From Candidatus Woesearchaeota archaeon (GTDB lineage: Archaea; Nanobdellota; Nanobdellia; Woesearchaeales; GW2011-AR9), in contig JAGVZN010000010.1 in NCBI GenBank assembly GCA_018302605.1, positions 129,013 to 166,852 of the forward strand: a stretch of 37,840 bases of DNA, written 5' to 3'. Below are positions 8,256 to 16,090 of the stretch, in pieces. The position numbers were made by a program, and so were the translations under genes. A model generated the notes under the pieces. It saw nothing but the letters and a program-made list of their open reading frames with translations. It was not told the origin of the DNA and ran no database searches. Each line of letters begins with the position of its first letter. The first letter of the stretch is position 1.

Positions 8256-10778
8256 TTACTTGACGATCCCCACTTTGATCCCAAATTTTTCCGAAACCAG
8301 TGTCGTTGGGCCGGCGAAGACGATGTTCTTGGTATTCAACACCGCCTGTAAGTCGCTTTTAATTTTTTCAATCATTTCTGGAAACCCTTTCTCTTCACTG
8401 ATGACAACTAATTTGGCAATCTCTTCTTTTAGCGATACTTTTTGTTCCGACTTCCATTTCCGGACAGCACTAATGACATCCACGGCAACATCACCGGCCA
8501 ATTCCGCGTGCTCATCAATCAGTTGAGGATGGACCGCCGGCCAAGCAGAGAGATGAATGCTTTTTGCTCCTTCCTTCGCGGCGAAAAACAGCTGATAAAC
8601 CTCCTCCGTAATATGGGGCGTGATCGGTGCCATCATCTTCAAGATTGTTAATAAAGTGTGGTATAACGCATATTGCGCGCTTCTCCTCCCGGCCGCTCCG
8701 CGTGCTTCAGGATTATATAATCTCTCTTTGACAATTTCCAAATATTGATCACAAAAATCGTGCCAGAAGAAATGTTCTACTTTTGTTTTTGTCTTCGAAT
8801 ATTCATAGCGTTCGAAACTCTCTGTACCTTCTGTGATTACTTTTTGTAATTTGCTTAACAGCCAGGCATCCATTGGTTCGGTTAAGGGGACTCTTTCTGC
8901 GACATCAAAATCTTCCAGATGCATGATACAGAATTTCGCCGCATTCCATAACTTTGTCGCAAATTTCTGGCCTGTCACCAAATCTTTTTCCTGAAACGGC
9001 AAATCATCTCCGAGTGTTGAACCTGCTGCCCAAAAGCGGAGTGCATCAGCAGAATATTTATCTACCATCAATTGTGGTTCTATCACATTTCCTTTTGACT
9101 TCGACATTTTCTTACCGTGGGGATCCTGTGCATGTCCTGAAATTACGACGTCTTTCCAGGGATTAACCCCGTAGTGAAGTTGTGACTTCACTAACGTATT
9201 AAACAGCCAAAAGGTAATAATATCATGAGCTTGTGGCCGCAAACTCATCGGAAACAATTTTTTCCTTAACTGTTTGTCGTCAAATAATTCTATCGCTAAT
9301 TGCGGCGTCATCGATGACGTTGCCCACGTATCCAATACGTCCTTTTCCGCCGTAACCTTGCCCTTGTAGCTCTGAGGCTTGTCTTTTAATGGGTCAACGG
9401 GCAATTGCTCTTCAGCGGGTAAAATGACTTTTCCTTTTTCATCATACCATACGGGTATGGGGATGCCAAAATGTCGCTGTCGGGATATGCACCAATCCCA
9501 GTTTAAACCTTTGATCCAATTGTCATACCGTACTTTCATGTGGGGGGGGTACCAATGTAATTGCGCTCCTGCTTCTAGGAAAGTTTCTCTTAAATCAAGA
9601 TACTTCACAAACCATTGTTTCGTTGCAATATATTCAATGTCGGTGCCACAACGTTCATGAACATTAACAACATGGTGTAATGGCTCTTTCTTAAGTAACA
9701 CTCCTTTCTTTTCTAAATCCTGAAGAATCTCTTTGCGTGCTTCTGTCGAATTCATCCCCCTGTAAGGGCTTAATTCGTTATACACTCCCGATTCATCCAT
9801 AATCAATATTGGTTGAACGTCGGGATGTCGTACCATCCATTCTACACAATCCAAGCCCCCATAGGTACAATAAAATACGATCCCTGAACCATACCCTGTT
9901 TTTGCTGAAACATCATGGGTGATCAGAACTGGCTTTTGACTGAAAGAAATTTCAACTTTTTTCCCAACAAGTTCTTTCCCTTTAAACTTCTTTAACACGC
10001 TCATCGGGAAATCTTTATTCATCTTCTCGACAGCATCCCCACTAATAATCCATTTTTCTCCTGTTTCACGTAGTACAGTGACGTAATCCCCGTTTTCATC
10101 AAGAGAGATACCTACGCATCCGGGATGTAATTCGGGTCTTGTCGTAGCGTAGATAATATACTCTCCCGTTTCGATTTTTGCTTTGATATAATTTAAAGTA
10201 GTATCTTTTTCTACATCTTCCATCTCTACCTGTGCAATTGCAGTTTTACATCCTGGACAGAAAATGATCGGGGCTTTTTTTTGGTAAATACGGCCATTTT
10301 TATACAAATCTACAAATGACTTCTGTGAAATTCTGCGGCAGTGATCATTAATTGTAGAATAGAAAATCGAGAAATCACAACTCATCCCTATCCGTTTCCA
10401 ATCTTGGACAAATCCCGGTCGTAGTTCATTTAACGTTTCCAAGCATAGTTTAATGAACTCATTTCGCTCCATCTTTTTAGAAACGACTTTTCTCGTTTTT
10501 TCAACAAGTTTTTCCGTGGCCAACCCATTATCGTCCGTACCAAACGGATAAAATACATTATTCCCTTTCATCCGTTGATAACGCGCAATGAAATCTCCTT
10601 GAGAATAACTAAATGCATGACCTAGATGCATCTTTCCTGATACGGTGGGTGGAGGCGTATCGATTGAATAAATCGGTTTGGGGGAATGTGGATCAAATTT
10701 GAAGACTTTCTGGTCTTCCCAATACTTTTGCCACTTTGGCTCTGCTTCTTTGGGATCGTAGCGTTGGGGAAGTTCCAT
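8256..10778 (-). CDS. valS: Valyl-tRNA synthetase
   Basis: 840 aa class I synthetase that charges tRNA-Val with valine in the cytosol. The HIGH motif is HLGH at 51-54 (after PPPTVSGKM) and KMSKS is at 557-561. In between are the CP1 editing domain (TTRPELHPGCVG and THDVSAKTGYGSG segments) and GCDxDN-like FGTDDNG. The C-terminal anticodon-binding domain follows. The PPPTVSGKMHLGH form and the TTRPE/THD editing motifs separate ValRS from IleRS and LeuRS. The upstream gene ends 18 bp before the start, so the two are probably cotranscribed. Confidence 0.96.
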   Translation of the reverse strand: MELPQRYDPKEAEPKWQKYWEDQKVFKFDPHSPKPIYSIDTPPPTVSGKMHLGHAFSYSQGDFIARYQRMKGNNVFYPFGTDDNGLATEKLVEKTRKVVSKKMERNEFIKLCLETLNELRPGFVQDWKRIGMSCDFSIFYSTINDHCRRISQKSFVDLYKNGRIYQKKAPIIFCPGCKTAIAQVEMEDVEKDTTLNYIKAKIETGEYIIYATTRPELHPGCVGISLDENGDYVTVLRETGEKWIISGDAVEKMNKDFPMSVLKKFKGKELVGKKVEISFSQKPVLITHDVSAKTGYGSGIVFYCTYGGLDCVEWMVRHPDVQPILIMDESGVYNELSPYRGMNSTEARKEILQDLEKKGVLLKKEPLHHVVNVHERCGTDIEYIATKQWFVKYLDLRETFLEAGAQLHWYPPHMKVRYDNWIKGLNWDWCISRQRHFGIPIPVWYDEKGKVILPAEEQLPVDPLKDKPQSYKGKVTAEKDVLDTWATSSMTPQLAIELFDDKQLRKKLFPMSLRPQAHDIITFWLFNTLVKSQLHYGVNPWKDVVISGHAQDPHGKKMSKSKGNVIEPQLMVDKYSADALRFWAAGSTLGDDLPFQEKDLVTGQKFATKLWNAAKFCIMHLEDFDVAERVPLTEPMDAWLLSKLQKVITEGTESFERYEYSKTKTKVEHFFWHDFCDQYLEIVKERLYNPEARGAAGRRSAQYALYHTLLTILKMMAPITPHITEEVYQLFFAAKEGAKSIHLSAWPAVHPQLIDEHAELAGDVAVDVISAVRKWKSEQKVSLKEEIAKLVVISEEKGFPEMIEKIKSDLQAVLNTKNIVFAGPTTLVSEKFGIKVGIVK

Positions 10779-10796
10779 GAATTTTAAAGTGAGAGG

Positions 10797-11249
10797 TTAT
10801 ATCTTTAAAAATTGTTGCATATCTTTGGCACACTGCTTTACGTTCTCCCATCTCTCCGCCATTTTTCTTTCGATGTTATCAAGGGGCGGCCGATCTCTCC
10901 GTGTCGGAAGGTTGGCCATCTGTCTCCGCGCGAGTTTGTACAGACTCTGAAATGGCTTTCGGTCGAGAAGAGGCAGGCTTGGCCCTTGAAGACGGATGAG
11001 GGCAAATCTGTTCTGGTCGGCATACGGCGGTTTTTCTTCTTCAATGATCGGTTCGGCATCTGCTTTTATTATTTGTTCAGTGGTCCGGGCATTGACGTAG
11101 CACAGTGCTTCGTCTCTTCCGAGCGTATGGCTGTCTGGCCGGACATAGAATCCGGAAAAGTCCATCGCCACAACACCGCTTCCCGCCTGCGCCCGCCAGG
11201 GATTCAGTTTTGGATCCCAGTGGTCTTCCCCGCTCTTTGCATAATCCAT
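10797..11249 (-). CDS. Hypothetical protein
   Basis: 150 aa, starting MDYAKSGEDHWDPKLNPWRAQ; not recognised. It is basic near the C-terminus (LARRQMANLPTRRDRP, then ERKMAERWENVKQCAKDMQQFLK), with a predicted terminal helix, no signal peptide and no membrane segment. A TATA box (11271-11278) lies 22-29 nt upstream of the ATG, supporting both the start and the reality of the gene. It is the first gene of a probable two-gene unit with valS. Confidence 0.65.
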   Translation of the reverse strand: MDYAKSGEDHWDPKLNPWRAQAGSGVVAMDFSGFYVRPDSHTLGRDEALCYVNARTTEQIIKADAEPIIEEEKPPYADQNRFALIRLQGPSLPLLDRKPFQSLYKLARRQMANLPTRRDRPPLDNIERKMAERWENVKQCAKDMQQFLKI

Positions 11250-11270
11250 AAGTTGATAATCTTTTTCTGA

Positions 11271-11278
11271 TTTATATT
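11271..11278 (-). promoter_or_regulatory. TATA box for the 150-aa gene and valS
   Basis: Minus-strand AATATAAA, 22-29 nt upstream of the ATG at 11249. Confidence 0.6.
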
Positions 11279-11308
11279 ATTTTCTGGTGTGGTAAGACGG
11301 CGATTTCC

Positions 11309-11461
11309 GGCACAATCCATTTTGTGAGTGATGGTGAGCCGTCGCTGAAGCCAATTTTAAGAAATTTCAGAGATACAGAAGAAAATTGGCCCAGTTCTAG
11401 TATTATAGCTATCCTTCAGCGACCATTTGGCGCCACCATCACTCACTTTTCGGATTGTGCC
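11309..11461. mobile_element. MITE-like element A1 with perfect 8-bp target-site duplication
   Basis: Terminal inverted repeats are GGCACAATCC (11309-11318) and GGATTGTGCC (11452-11461). They are followed inward by a 13-bp stem GTGAGTGATGGTG/CACCATCACTCAC (324-336/434-446), a 10-bp stem GTCGCTGAAG/CTTCAGCGAC (341-350/414-423) and an inner hairpin CCAATTTT/AAAATTGG (351-358/382-389), all in 11xxx coordinates. The direct repeat CGATTTCC abuts both ends (11301-11308, 11462-11469). The right duplication ends 6 bp before a TATA box. No transposase is encoded. It is a homologue of A2 at 23274. Confidence 0.88.
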
Positions 11462-11475
11462 CGATTTCCGAATCA

Positions 11476-11483
11476 TTTATATA
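11476..11483 (+). promoter_or_regulatory. TATA box for the 7-TM protein gene
   Basis: TTTATATA, 23-30 nt upstream of the ATG at 11506; it sets that start over the upstream in-frame ATG at 11455, which lies inside element A1. Confidence 0.75.
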
Positions 11484-11505
11484 CCACAAAATATTCTCCA
11501 AAAAT

Positions 11506-12234
11506 ATGGTGGTAGAGCAGTTAAGCAATGTTCTTTATCTTACAACCGTCTCCCTCGCTCTTCTTACGGCTGTCTCCGGTCTGTTTATGCTTAACCAGCT
11601 CTTTAAGAATAAGATTAAAGACCTTTTTACAGACAAGACTTTCTTCATCTATTTCTCTTTAGTGATCGGCTACTCGCTGTATGCTTTAGGTGAATTAACC
11701 TACTACCTGATCTTTACGGTCTATGACGAAGTCCCGCCAGCGAGTATGCCCGATGTTTATTGGACATTAGGTGCTGCAACTTTGATCTTGTCGTTCTTTG
11801 CTTTTGCCTGGACTTTCCATAAGATGCATCGAGAATCCTCTAAATTAGTTATGATGGCCGTGGGTGGAGTCGTTCTTTTTGGGGCCGTGCTTTTGTATCT
11901 CCTGCAGAGCGATTTAGCTAAACTTGCGACCAGTCAAGGTCATCTTTTTGTCTCGTTCTTCTACCCGCTCGCCGACTGTTTGATCATCACCTTCGGTTCA
12001 ATCATTCCTTTATATTATTCCAAAATAGAAAATTTCCGCAGCAGCCTGTTGATGCTCTTCATCACGAGCGTCGGTATCCTGATCGCCGATCTCCTCTATA
12101 TCTCGTCGACAGCTGGATTAGAAATCGATGCATCAGGCATCCTCCATAACATCTTCTATAGTTCGGCTTATCTTCTTGCCGCGCTCGGTTTCATCACGAT
12201 GATCTTCTCAGCACGAAGAAAAATGAGTGCGTAA
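11506..12234 (+). CDS. Seven-helix integral membrane protein
   Basis: 242 aa starting MVVEQLSNVLYLTTV. About seven hydrophobic segments can be drawn (near 8-30, 45-70, 82-102, 112-132, 145-167, 175-195, 210-235). The pattern FYPLADCLII and ILIADLLY resembles the membrane-sensor regions that precede histidine kinase or cyclase domains in other prokaryotes, but no signalling domain follows here. Function is unknown; a membrane sensor or carrier is possible. The start is chosen from the TATA spacing. The hydrolase gene begins 19 bp after the stop, probably in the same transcript. Confidence 0.7.
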   Translation: MVVEQLSNVLYLTTVSLALLTAVSGLFMLNQLFKNKIKDLFTDKTFFIYFSLVIGYSLYALGELTYYLIFTVYDEVPPASMPDVYWTLGAATLILSFFAFAWTFHKMHRESSKLVMMAVGGVVLFGAVLLYLLQSDLAKLATSQGHLFVSFFYPLADCLIITFGSIIPLYYSKIENFRSSLLMLFITSVGILIADLLYISSTAGLEIDASGILHNIFYSSAYLLAALGFITMIFSARRKMSA

Positions 12235-12253
12235 ATTTAGGTTTAAATCTGCA

Positions 12254-12874
12254 ATGAAGAAAGTTCAAATCTTGATTATTCATGGCGGAATGACATTTAA
12301 GCGCAGAAAAGATTATCTTCGCTTTTTAAACACCAGAAAAATATCCCTCGAAGAGAAGATACGCTGGCGTGATGAATATCTGAAGAGAAAATGCAAAGAT
12401 TTTCAAATCCTAAAACCAGATATGCCCTCTCCTGACAACGCAAAATATGCCGATTGGAAGATCCATTTTGAAAGGCATTTTCCGTTATTAAGAAACAATA
12501 TCATCCTCATCGGAATATCATTGGGAGGGATTTTCCTGGCAAAATATCTTTCCGAGAATAAATTTCCCAAAAAGATTCTCTCCACTTTTTTGATTGCTCC
12601 TCCTTTTGATAATACGCTGTCCCATGAAGACCTCGCCGGCGGCTTTAAGCTTAAATCAAATCTATCTCTGCTGGAAAAAAATTCTCCCCATCTTACCCTG
12701 TTATTTTCAAAGAATGATGATGTTGTTCCGGTATCTCATGCGAAAAAATATCGCCGGAAATTAAAGAAAGCCCAGATCATCGTCTTTAACCGGATCACAG
12801 GACATTTTAAGATTGCTCAGTTTCCCGAGATTATTGAAATGATAAAACGAGAAGTACTTCAGCTTAGAAAATAA
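12254..12874 (+). CDS. Alpha/beta hydrolase, RBBP9/YdeN-like serine hydrolase
   Basis: 206 aa. VQILIIHGG (4-12) gives the first strand and oxyanion turn, GISLGG (87-92) is the nucleophile elbow with S89, FSKNDDVVP supplies the acid near D155, and ITGHF supplies H184. The order and the short length fit the RBBP9/YdeN family of small serine hydrolases. The substrate is unknown. The first ATG of the open frame (12227) overlaps the preceding gene; ATG 12254 (MKKVQILIIHGG) gives the proper N-terminal strand and is preferred. Confidence 0.75.
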   Translation: MKKVQILIIHGGMTFKRRKDYLRFLNTRKISLEEKIRWRDEYLKRKCKDFQILKPDMPSPDNAKYADWKIHFERHFPLLRNNIILIGISLGGIFLAKYLSENKFPKKILSTFLIAPPFDNTLSHEDLAGGFKLKSNLSLLEKNSPHLTLLFSKNDDVVPVSHAKKYRRKLKKAQIIVFNRITGHFKIAQFPEIIEMIKREVLQLRK

Positions 12875-12899
12875 CTTTGGCCTAGAGAATAGAAACTAA

Positions 12900-12907
12900 T
12901 TTATACC
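12900..12907 (+). promoter_or_regulatory. TATA box for the Rmf-like gene
   Basis: TTTATACC, 21-28 nt upstream of the ATG at 12928. Confidence 0.6.
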
Positions 12908-12927
12908 CTTTCTTTCTTTGTAGATTT

Positions 12928-13239
12928 ATGTGTCAAGCATACGAAGGAGAACGTGCAGCGATGGTCGCGTTAGAAGACGGGGTAACCATCAGAGGATTTG
13001 CTGCGGCGAGAAATGGGGTCAGTAAAGATGCAAATCCCTACGCTTGGAGTAAAAGTTATCAAAATGCGTGGGATCACGGTTGGGGATGTTGGCAAGAGAA
13101 GCTTCTTCCTTGGGCTTTAGAACAACAATATCGTAAGATGACTGATATTCCCACATCCATCAGCGCACGCGAGAAATTCAAAGAGACGCGGGATTTACCT
13201 CCTGAATTAGAAAGAATTGTTGCAATTTATAACTCTTAA
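12928..13239 (+). CDS. Small protein with an Rmf/CrpP-like motif
   Basis: 103 aa, starting MCQAYEGERAAM. Residues about 20-57 read G..GFAAARNG......NPYAW.....NAWDHGW..CW. This matches the spacing of the ribosome modulation factor/CrpP signature (G..A...G....NPY.......W..GW). In bacteria that family includes the ribosome-hibernation factor Rmf. Here only the motif is seen and the rest of the protein is longer, so ribosome binding is an inference. The gene has its own TATA box. It is convergent with guaB; a MITE-like element lies between them and its left target duplication begins inside this gene's stop codon. Confidence 0.6.
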   Translation: MCQAYEGERAAMVALEDGVTIRGFAAARNGVSKDANPYAWSKSYQNAWDHGWGCWQEKLLPWALEQQYRKMTDIPTSISAREKFKETRDLPPELERIVAIYNS

Positions 13240-13245
13240 ATCTCT

Positions 13246-13327
13246 GGTAGTGCGAACAAATGACTGATACGCTGGACTTATTTGGGAGTAACCAGTGAGA
13301 ACCCATCAGTCAAATATGTGCATCTCC
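13246..13327. mobile_element. MITE-like element A6 between two convergent genes, 8-bp target-site duplication
   Basis: The 23-nt ends match at 15 of 23 positions when the right end is reverse complemented. Both start GG and share TGACTGAT, and the inner 8-bp stem is TGACTGAT/ATCAGTCA (261-268/305-312 in 13xxx). The perfect direct repeat AAATCTCT abuts the element (13238-13245, 13328-13335). The layout (GG terminus, internal loop, then a stem of the TGAxTGAT type) recalls family A but the sequence has diverged. It may also act as a terminator between the convergent genes. Confidence 0.7.
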
Positions 13328-13335
13328 AAATCTCT

Positions 13336-14763
13336 TCACTCACTCAGCTTCTGTCCTCTTTCTTTACTCTCCTCCCAACCAGCAGAAGTGATCTGGATAA
13401 ATTCTGCGTTAGCCTGCATTTCCTGGATTGTCCGCGCGCCGCAGTAGCTCATCCCACTCTGTACGCCTTTGAGCAAACTGTTGATGACATCACGCACGGG
13501 CCCTTTATAATCAACAAGAATGGCAACTCCCTCGACAAAGACATCTAAGCGTTCTTTGACTTGTTTTCCTTGCGATAATTCACGCCGCTCATGGCTGCTG
13601 TCATATGATGCACTGCCCATGTATTTCTTATAGCGCTTGCCATCTTTCATGATGATCATCCCCGGCGCTTCATCCGTTCCGGCAAAAAGATATCCGGAGA
13701 AAATGGAACTCGCGCCGGCCGCCAGTGCCTTTGCCACATCGCCAGGGAACTTCATCCCGCCGTCAGCACAGACCGGCACGTGATATTTTTGGGCAACTTC
13801 CATCACGTCTATGATTGCCGTTATCTGCGGTACGCCTGCTCCGGCGATAATCCGCGTCGTACAGACTGGTGAAGGGCCGATCCCCACTTTTAACCCATCT
13901 GCGCCGGCCTCAATCAAATCACGGGCGGCTTCTCCCGTGGCAATATTTCCGGCCATCACATCAATGGAGAAATGGGCTTTGAGTTCTTTTAGTCTTTGAA
14001 TCGCATAATCCGAATGGCAATGAGCTATATCCAAAACCAAAACATCTGCGCCAGCTTCGATGACTGCTTTGGCGCGCTCTAATGTGTCTTTCACACCGAC
14101 GGCTGCGCCGACCAACAATCTTCCTTTGCTATCGCGTGCGGCATTTGGCCATTGTTCTAATTTCTTGATGTCTTTTGTCGTGATCAACCCTTTGACGACA
14201 TTATCTTCCACCAAAGGCAGTTTCTCGATCCGGTGCTTATGCAGGAGTTGTTTCGCTTCTTCCAGCGGAATCAGTAGAGGTGCAGTAATCAATTTTTCCT
14301 GCGGCGTCATCACTTCGCTGATTTTTTTTGCTAAATCCGTTTCAAAAAGATAATCCCGTGAGGTGAAAATTCCCACTAATTTTCCGCTGTCTACAACCAA
14401 AAGACTGGTAACTTCTTCTTCTTTCATCTTCTGCGCCGCATCAGCGATGGTCGTTATTGGTGGCACCGAGATCGGATTTTCAATAACATAACTCGTACTG
14501 CGTTTCACTTTCTTGATTTCGGTAACCTGTTCTTCAATAGTACTAAATTGATGGATGACTCCCAAGCCACCCTCTCTGGCTAACGCAATGGCCATCTTAT
14601 GCTCCGTTACTGTAGACATATTAGCGCTGACCAGCGGGTTGTTGAGAACAATATTTTTGGTAAAATGGGTCTTAAATGTGGCCTCGGTCCGGGAGGATAA
14701 TGGTGTCCGTTTGGGAACGAGAAGAACATCTGCAAATGTCAAACCCAAGCGTGTCGTAGCCAC
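13336..14763 (-). CDS. guaB: Inosine-5'-monophosphate dehydrogenase
   Basis: 475 aa; oxidises IMP to XMP with NAD+, the first step of GMP synthesis, in the cytosol. It is a TIM barrel with two CBS domains inserted (near 95-205). The active-site loop [11 protein letters not shown] holds the catalytic C301; most family members have GIGPGSICTTR, so two loop residues differ. DGGMKFPGD (334-342), [13 protein letters not shown] (356-368) and a degenerate flap ([13 protein letters not shown], later RLDVFVEGV) follow in canonical order. The start codon is GTG at 14763; the TATA box at 14787-14794 lies 24-31 nt upstream and supports it. Confidence 0.93.
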   Translation of the reverse strand: MATTRLGLTFADVLLVPKRTPLSSRTEATFKTHFTKNIVLNNPLVSANMSTVTEHKMAIALAREGGLGVIHQFSTIEEQVTEIKKVKRSTSYVIENPISVPPITTIADAAQKMKEEEVTSLLVVDSGKLVGIFTSRDYLFETDLAKKISEVMTPQEKLITAPLLIPLEEAKQLLHKHRIEKLPLVEDNVVKGLITTKDIKKLEQWPNAARDSKGRLLVGAAVGVKDTLERAKAVIEAGADVLVLDIAHCHSDYAIQRLKELKAHFSIDVMAGNIATGEAARDLIEAGADGLKVGIGPSPVCTTRIIAGAGVPQITAIIDVMEVAQKYHVPVCADGGMKFPGDVAKALAAGASSIFSGYLFAGTDEAPGMIIMKDGKRYKKYMGSASYDSSHERRELSQGKQVKERLDVFVEGVAILVDYKGPVRDVINSLLKGVQSGMSYCGARTIQEMQANAEFIQITSAGWEESKERGQKLSE

Positions 14764-14786
14764 GTGATTTTAAAATGGTTTAACCG

Positions 14787-14794
14787 TTTAAATA
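14787..14794 (-). promoter_or_regulatory. TATA box for guaB
   Basis: Minus-strand TATTTAAA, 24-31 nt upstream of the GTG start at 14763. Confidence 0.65.
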
Positions 14795-14826
14795 GATTAT
14801 GAGAATAGAGAAGATAGATGTTTGGG

Positions 14827-14923
14827 AGCACAATCCATTTGGTGAGTGATAGTTCTGGAGAGTGCTGCTTGGCCAAGATGTTCGGTCAGTTTTGGGACTA
14901 CCACCCCTTCCACGGATTGTACT
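14827..14923. mobile_element. MITE-like element A3 (degenerate copy of family A)
   Basis: Left end AGCACAATCC, then GGTGAGTGAT as in A1 and A2. The right end GGATTGTACT is the inverted repeat of the left end with one difference. Flanking 8-mers TGTTTGGG and TTTTGGGG agree at 6 of 8 positions, a decayed target duplication. The interior is shorter than in A1, and only GGTG/CACC and TAGT/ACTA remain of the second stem. The right end lies about 6 bp from a TATA box. Confidence 0.65.
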
Positions 14924-14936
14924 TTTTGGGGCAAAT

Positions 14937-14944
14937 CTTATAAA
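14937..14944 (+). promoter_or_regulatory. TATA box for the CNNM/CorC gene
   Basis: CTTATAAA, 35-42 nt before the ATG at 14979, so a short leader of roughly 10-15 nt is expected. Confidence 0.6.
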
Positions 14945-14978
14945 CTTCCCCTCCAAACCCATTTTCACTGAACTGTCC

Positions 14979-15983
14979 ATGGCCCTCTTTGATTACTTGA
15001 TTATCACTTTCTTGATAGGGCTTTCGGCTTTATTTTCCGGCTTGTCGTTAGGCTTAATGAGCTTGGGGCCCTATGCTTTACAACGGAAAATAAAGTTGGG
15101 GAATAAAGATGCGCAGAAAGTATACCCCCTCCGTAAGCGGGGAAACCAGCTCTTATGTACTTTATTATTAGGAAATGTCGCCGTAAATTCCACCCTTGCT
15201 GTTTTTTTGGGTTCGTTAACCCAAGGCATCATCGCCAGCCTTACCGCTACCGGATTGATTGTCATCTTCGGCGAGATCCTGCCTCAGGCTGTCTTTTCCC
15301 GCCACGCGCTGGAGTTCGGCGCGCGTTTTGCCTGGCTGGTTTCTTTTTTCTTTTACCTCTTTTATCCAGTTACCTGGCCAATTGCCTATGGCCTTGATCG
15401 CATGCTGGGGAAAGAACTTCCTGCCGTCTTTACCAAAAAAGAGTTCTCCCTGTTCATCGAACAGCAGAAAAAATTTCAGAAATCGGATATCAGGGAGCAG
15501 GAATTTTCCCTGCTGCAGCGCGGCCTGCATTTTTCAGATAAAAATGTTGGGCAAGTGATGACTCCCTGGAAGAGTACCTATCACCTCCGTCCTTCGATGC
15601 GCCTCACTCCCTCTTTGCGCGTAGAGATTCAACTGCAGGGCTGTTCGCGTATTCCCGTATATGACCCTCATGAGAAGAAAGTAGTCGGCATTTTCTTCAC
15701 TAAAGATCTGGTCAGTAAAGAATATCTTCTTCCCCTCACGGTTCGTGAGATCATGCGGCCGATAATCTTTTATATCCAGGAATCGGACAAACTTGATAAA
15801 GTATTGAATCTATTTAAAAAAAATCGTGTCCATCTCTTCGTCGTTCTCAATAGATCAGATAGAATTGTCGGCATTATTACTTTAGAAGATGTTCTGGAAG
15901 AGATTGTCGGGGAGATCCTCGATGAGCATGAAGATGAGGAGGAGATCAAAAAAGCAGCGATCCAGAGCCAAGTATTTGTTTAG
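14979..15983 (+). CDS. CNNM/CorC-family membrane protein (DUF21 plus CBS pair)
   Basis: 334 aa. The N-terminal DUF21 region has about four membrane segments, including LFSGLSLGLMSLGPYALQ (near 20-37) and the GEILPQAVFSRHA segment typical of the family. A CBS pair follows (VMTPWKSTYHLRP... to GIITLEDVLEEIVGEI...), then an acidic C-terminal helix (DEHEDEEEIKK). Known homologues are magnesium transporters or regulators, so divalent-cation efflux is the likely role. There is no CorC_HlyC C-terminal domain. The start at 14979 is chosen because the earlier ATG (14862) lies inside MITE A3 and upstream of the TATA box. Confidence 0.82.
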   Translation: MALFDYLIITFLIGLSALFSGLSLGLMSLGPYALQRKIKLGNKDAQKVYPLRKRGNQLLCTLLLGNVAVNSTLAVFLGSLTQGIIASLTATGLIVIFGEILPQAVFSRHALEFGARFAWLVSFFFYLFYPVTWPIAYGLDRMLGKELPAVFTKKEFSLFIEQQKKFQKSDIREQEFSLLQRGLHFSDKNVGQVMTPWKSTYHLRPSMRLTPSLRVEIQLQGCSRIPVYDPHEKKVVGIFFTKDLVSKEYLLPLTVREIMRPIIFYIQESDKLDKVLNLFKKNRVHLFVVLNRSDRIVGIITLEDVLEEIVGEILDEHEDEEEIKKAAIQSQVFV

Positions 15984-15990
15984 CTTTTCT

Positions 15991-16072
15991 GGCAGGTCGT
16001 GAGTGAGAGCGGAAAATTGGTTATTCTTCCTGCTTCAAAATGAGCTACGTCCTCATCATTTTCCGCACATAG
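15991..16072. repeat. Intergenic hairpin region upstream of rfcL
   Basis: GCGGAAAAT (16009-16017) pairs with ATTTTCCGC (16058-16066), with an inner ATGAG/CTCAT hairpin (16040-16044/16052-16056). It starts with GTGAGTGAGA, similar to the second stem of family A, but I find no terminal repeats or target duplication. It may be a decayed element or a terminator of the CNNM gene. No clear TATA box precedes rfcL here. Confidence 0.45.
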
Positions 16073-16090
16073 CCGTTCTCTCCACATCAG

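Noticed and set aside
11274-11469. Attachment sites of an integron (attC-like sites) in the A elements
   Set aside because: attC sites have GTTRRRY cores and no target duplications; A elements have GG-ended repeats with 8-bp duplications, so transposition fits better.
11324-11515. Open frame inside A1 whose peptide (SDGEPSLKPILRNF) also occurs in the frame at 23202-23465 inside A2
   Set aside because: The shared peptide reflects the shared palindromic DNA. The frames overlap inverted repeats, end differently and lack ribosome sites or conserved extension.
15991-16086. A fifth family A transposable element upstream of rfcL
   Set aside because: It has hairpins and a GTGAGTGAGA start, but the outer ends do not pair and no flanking direct repeat was found.
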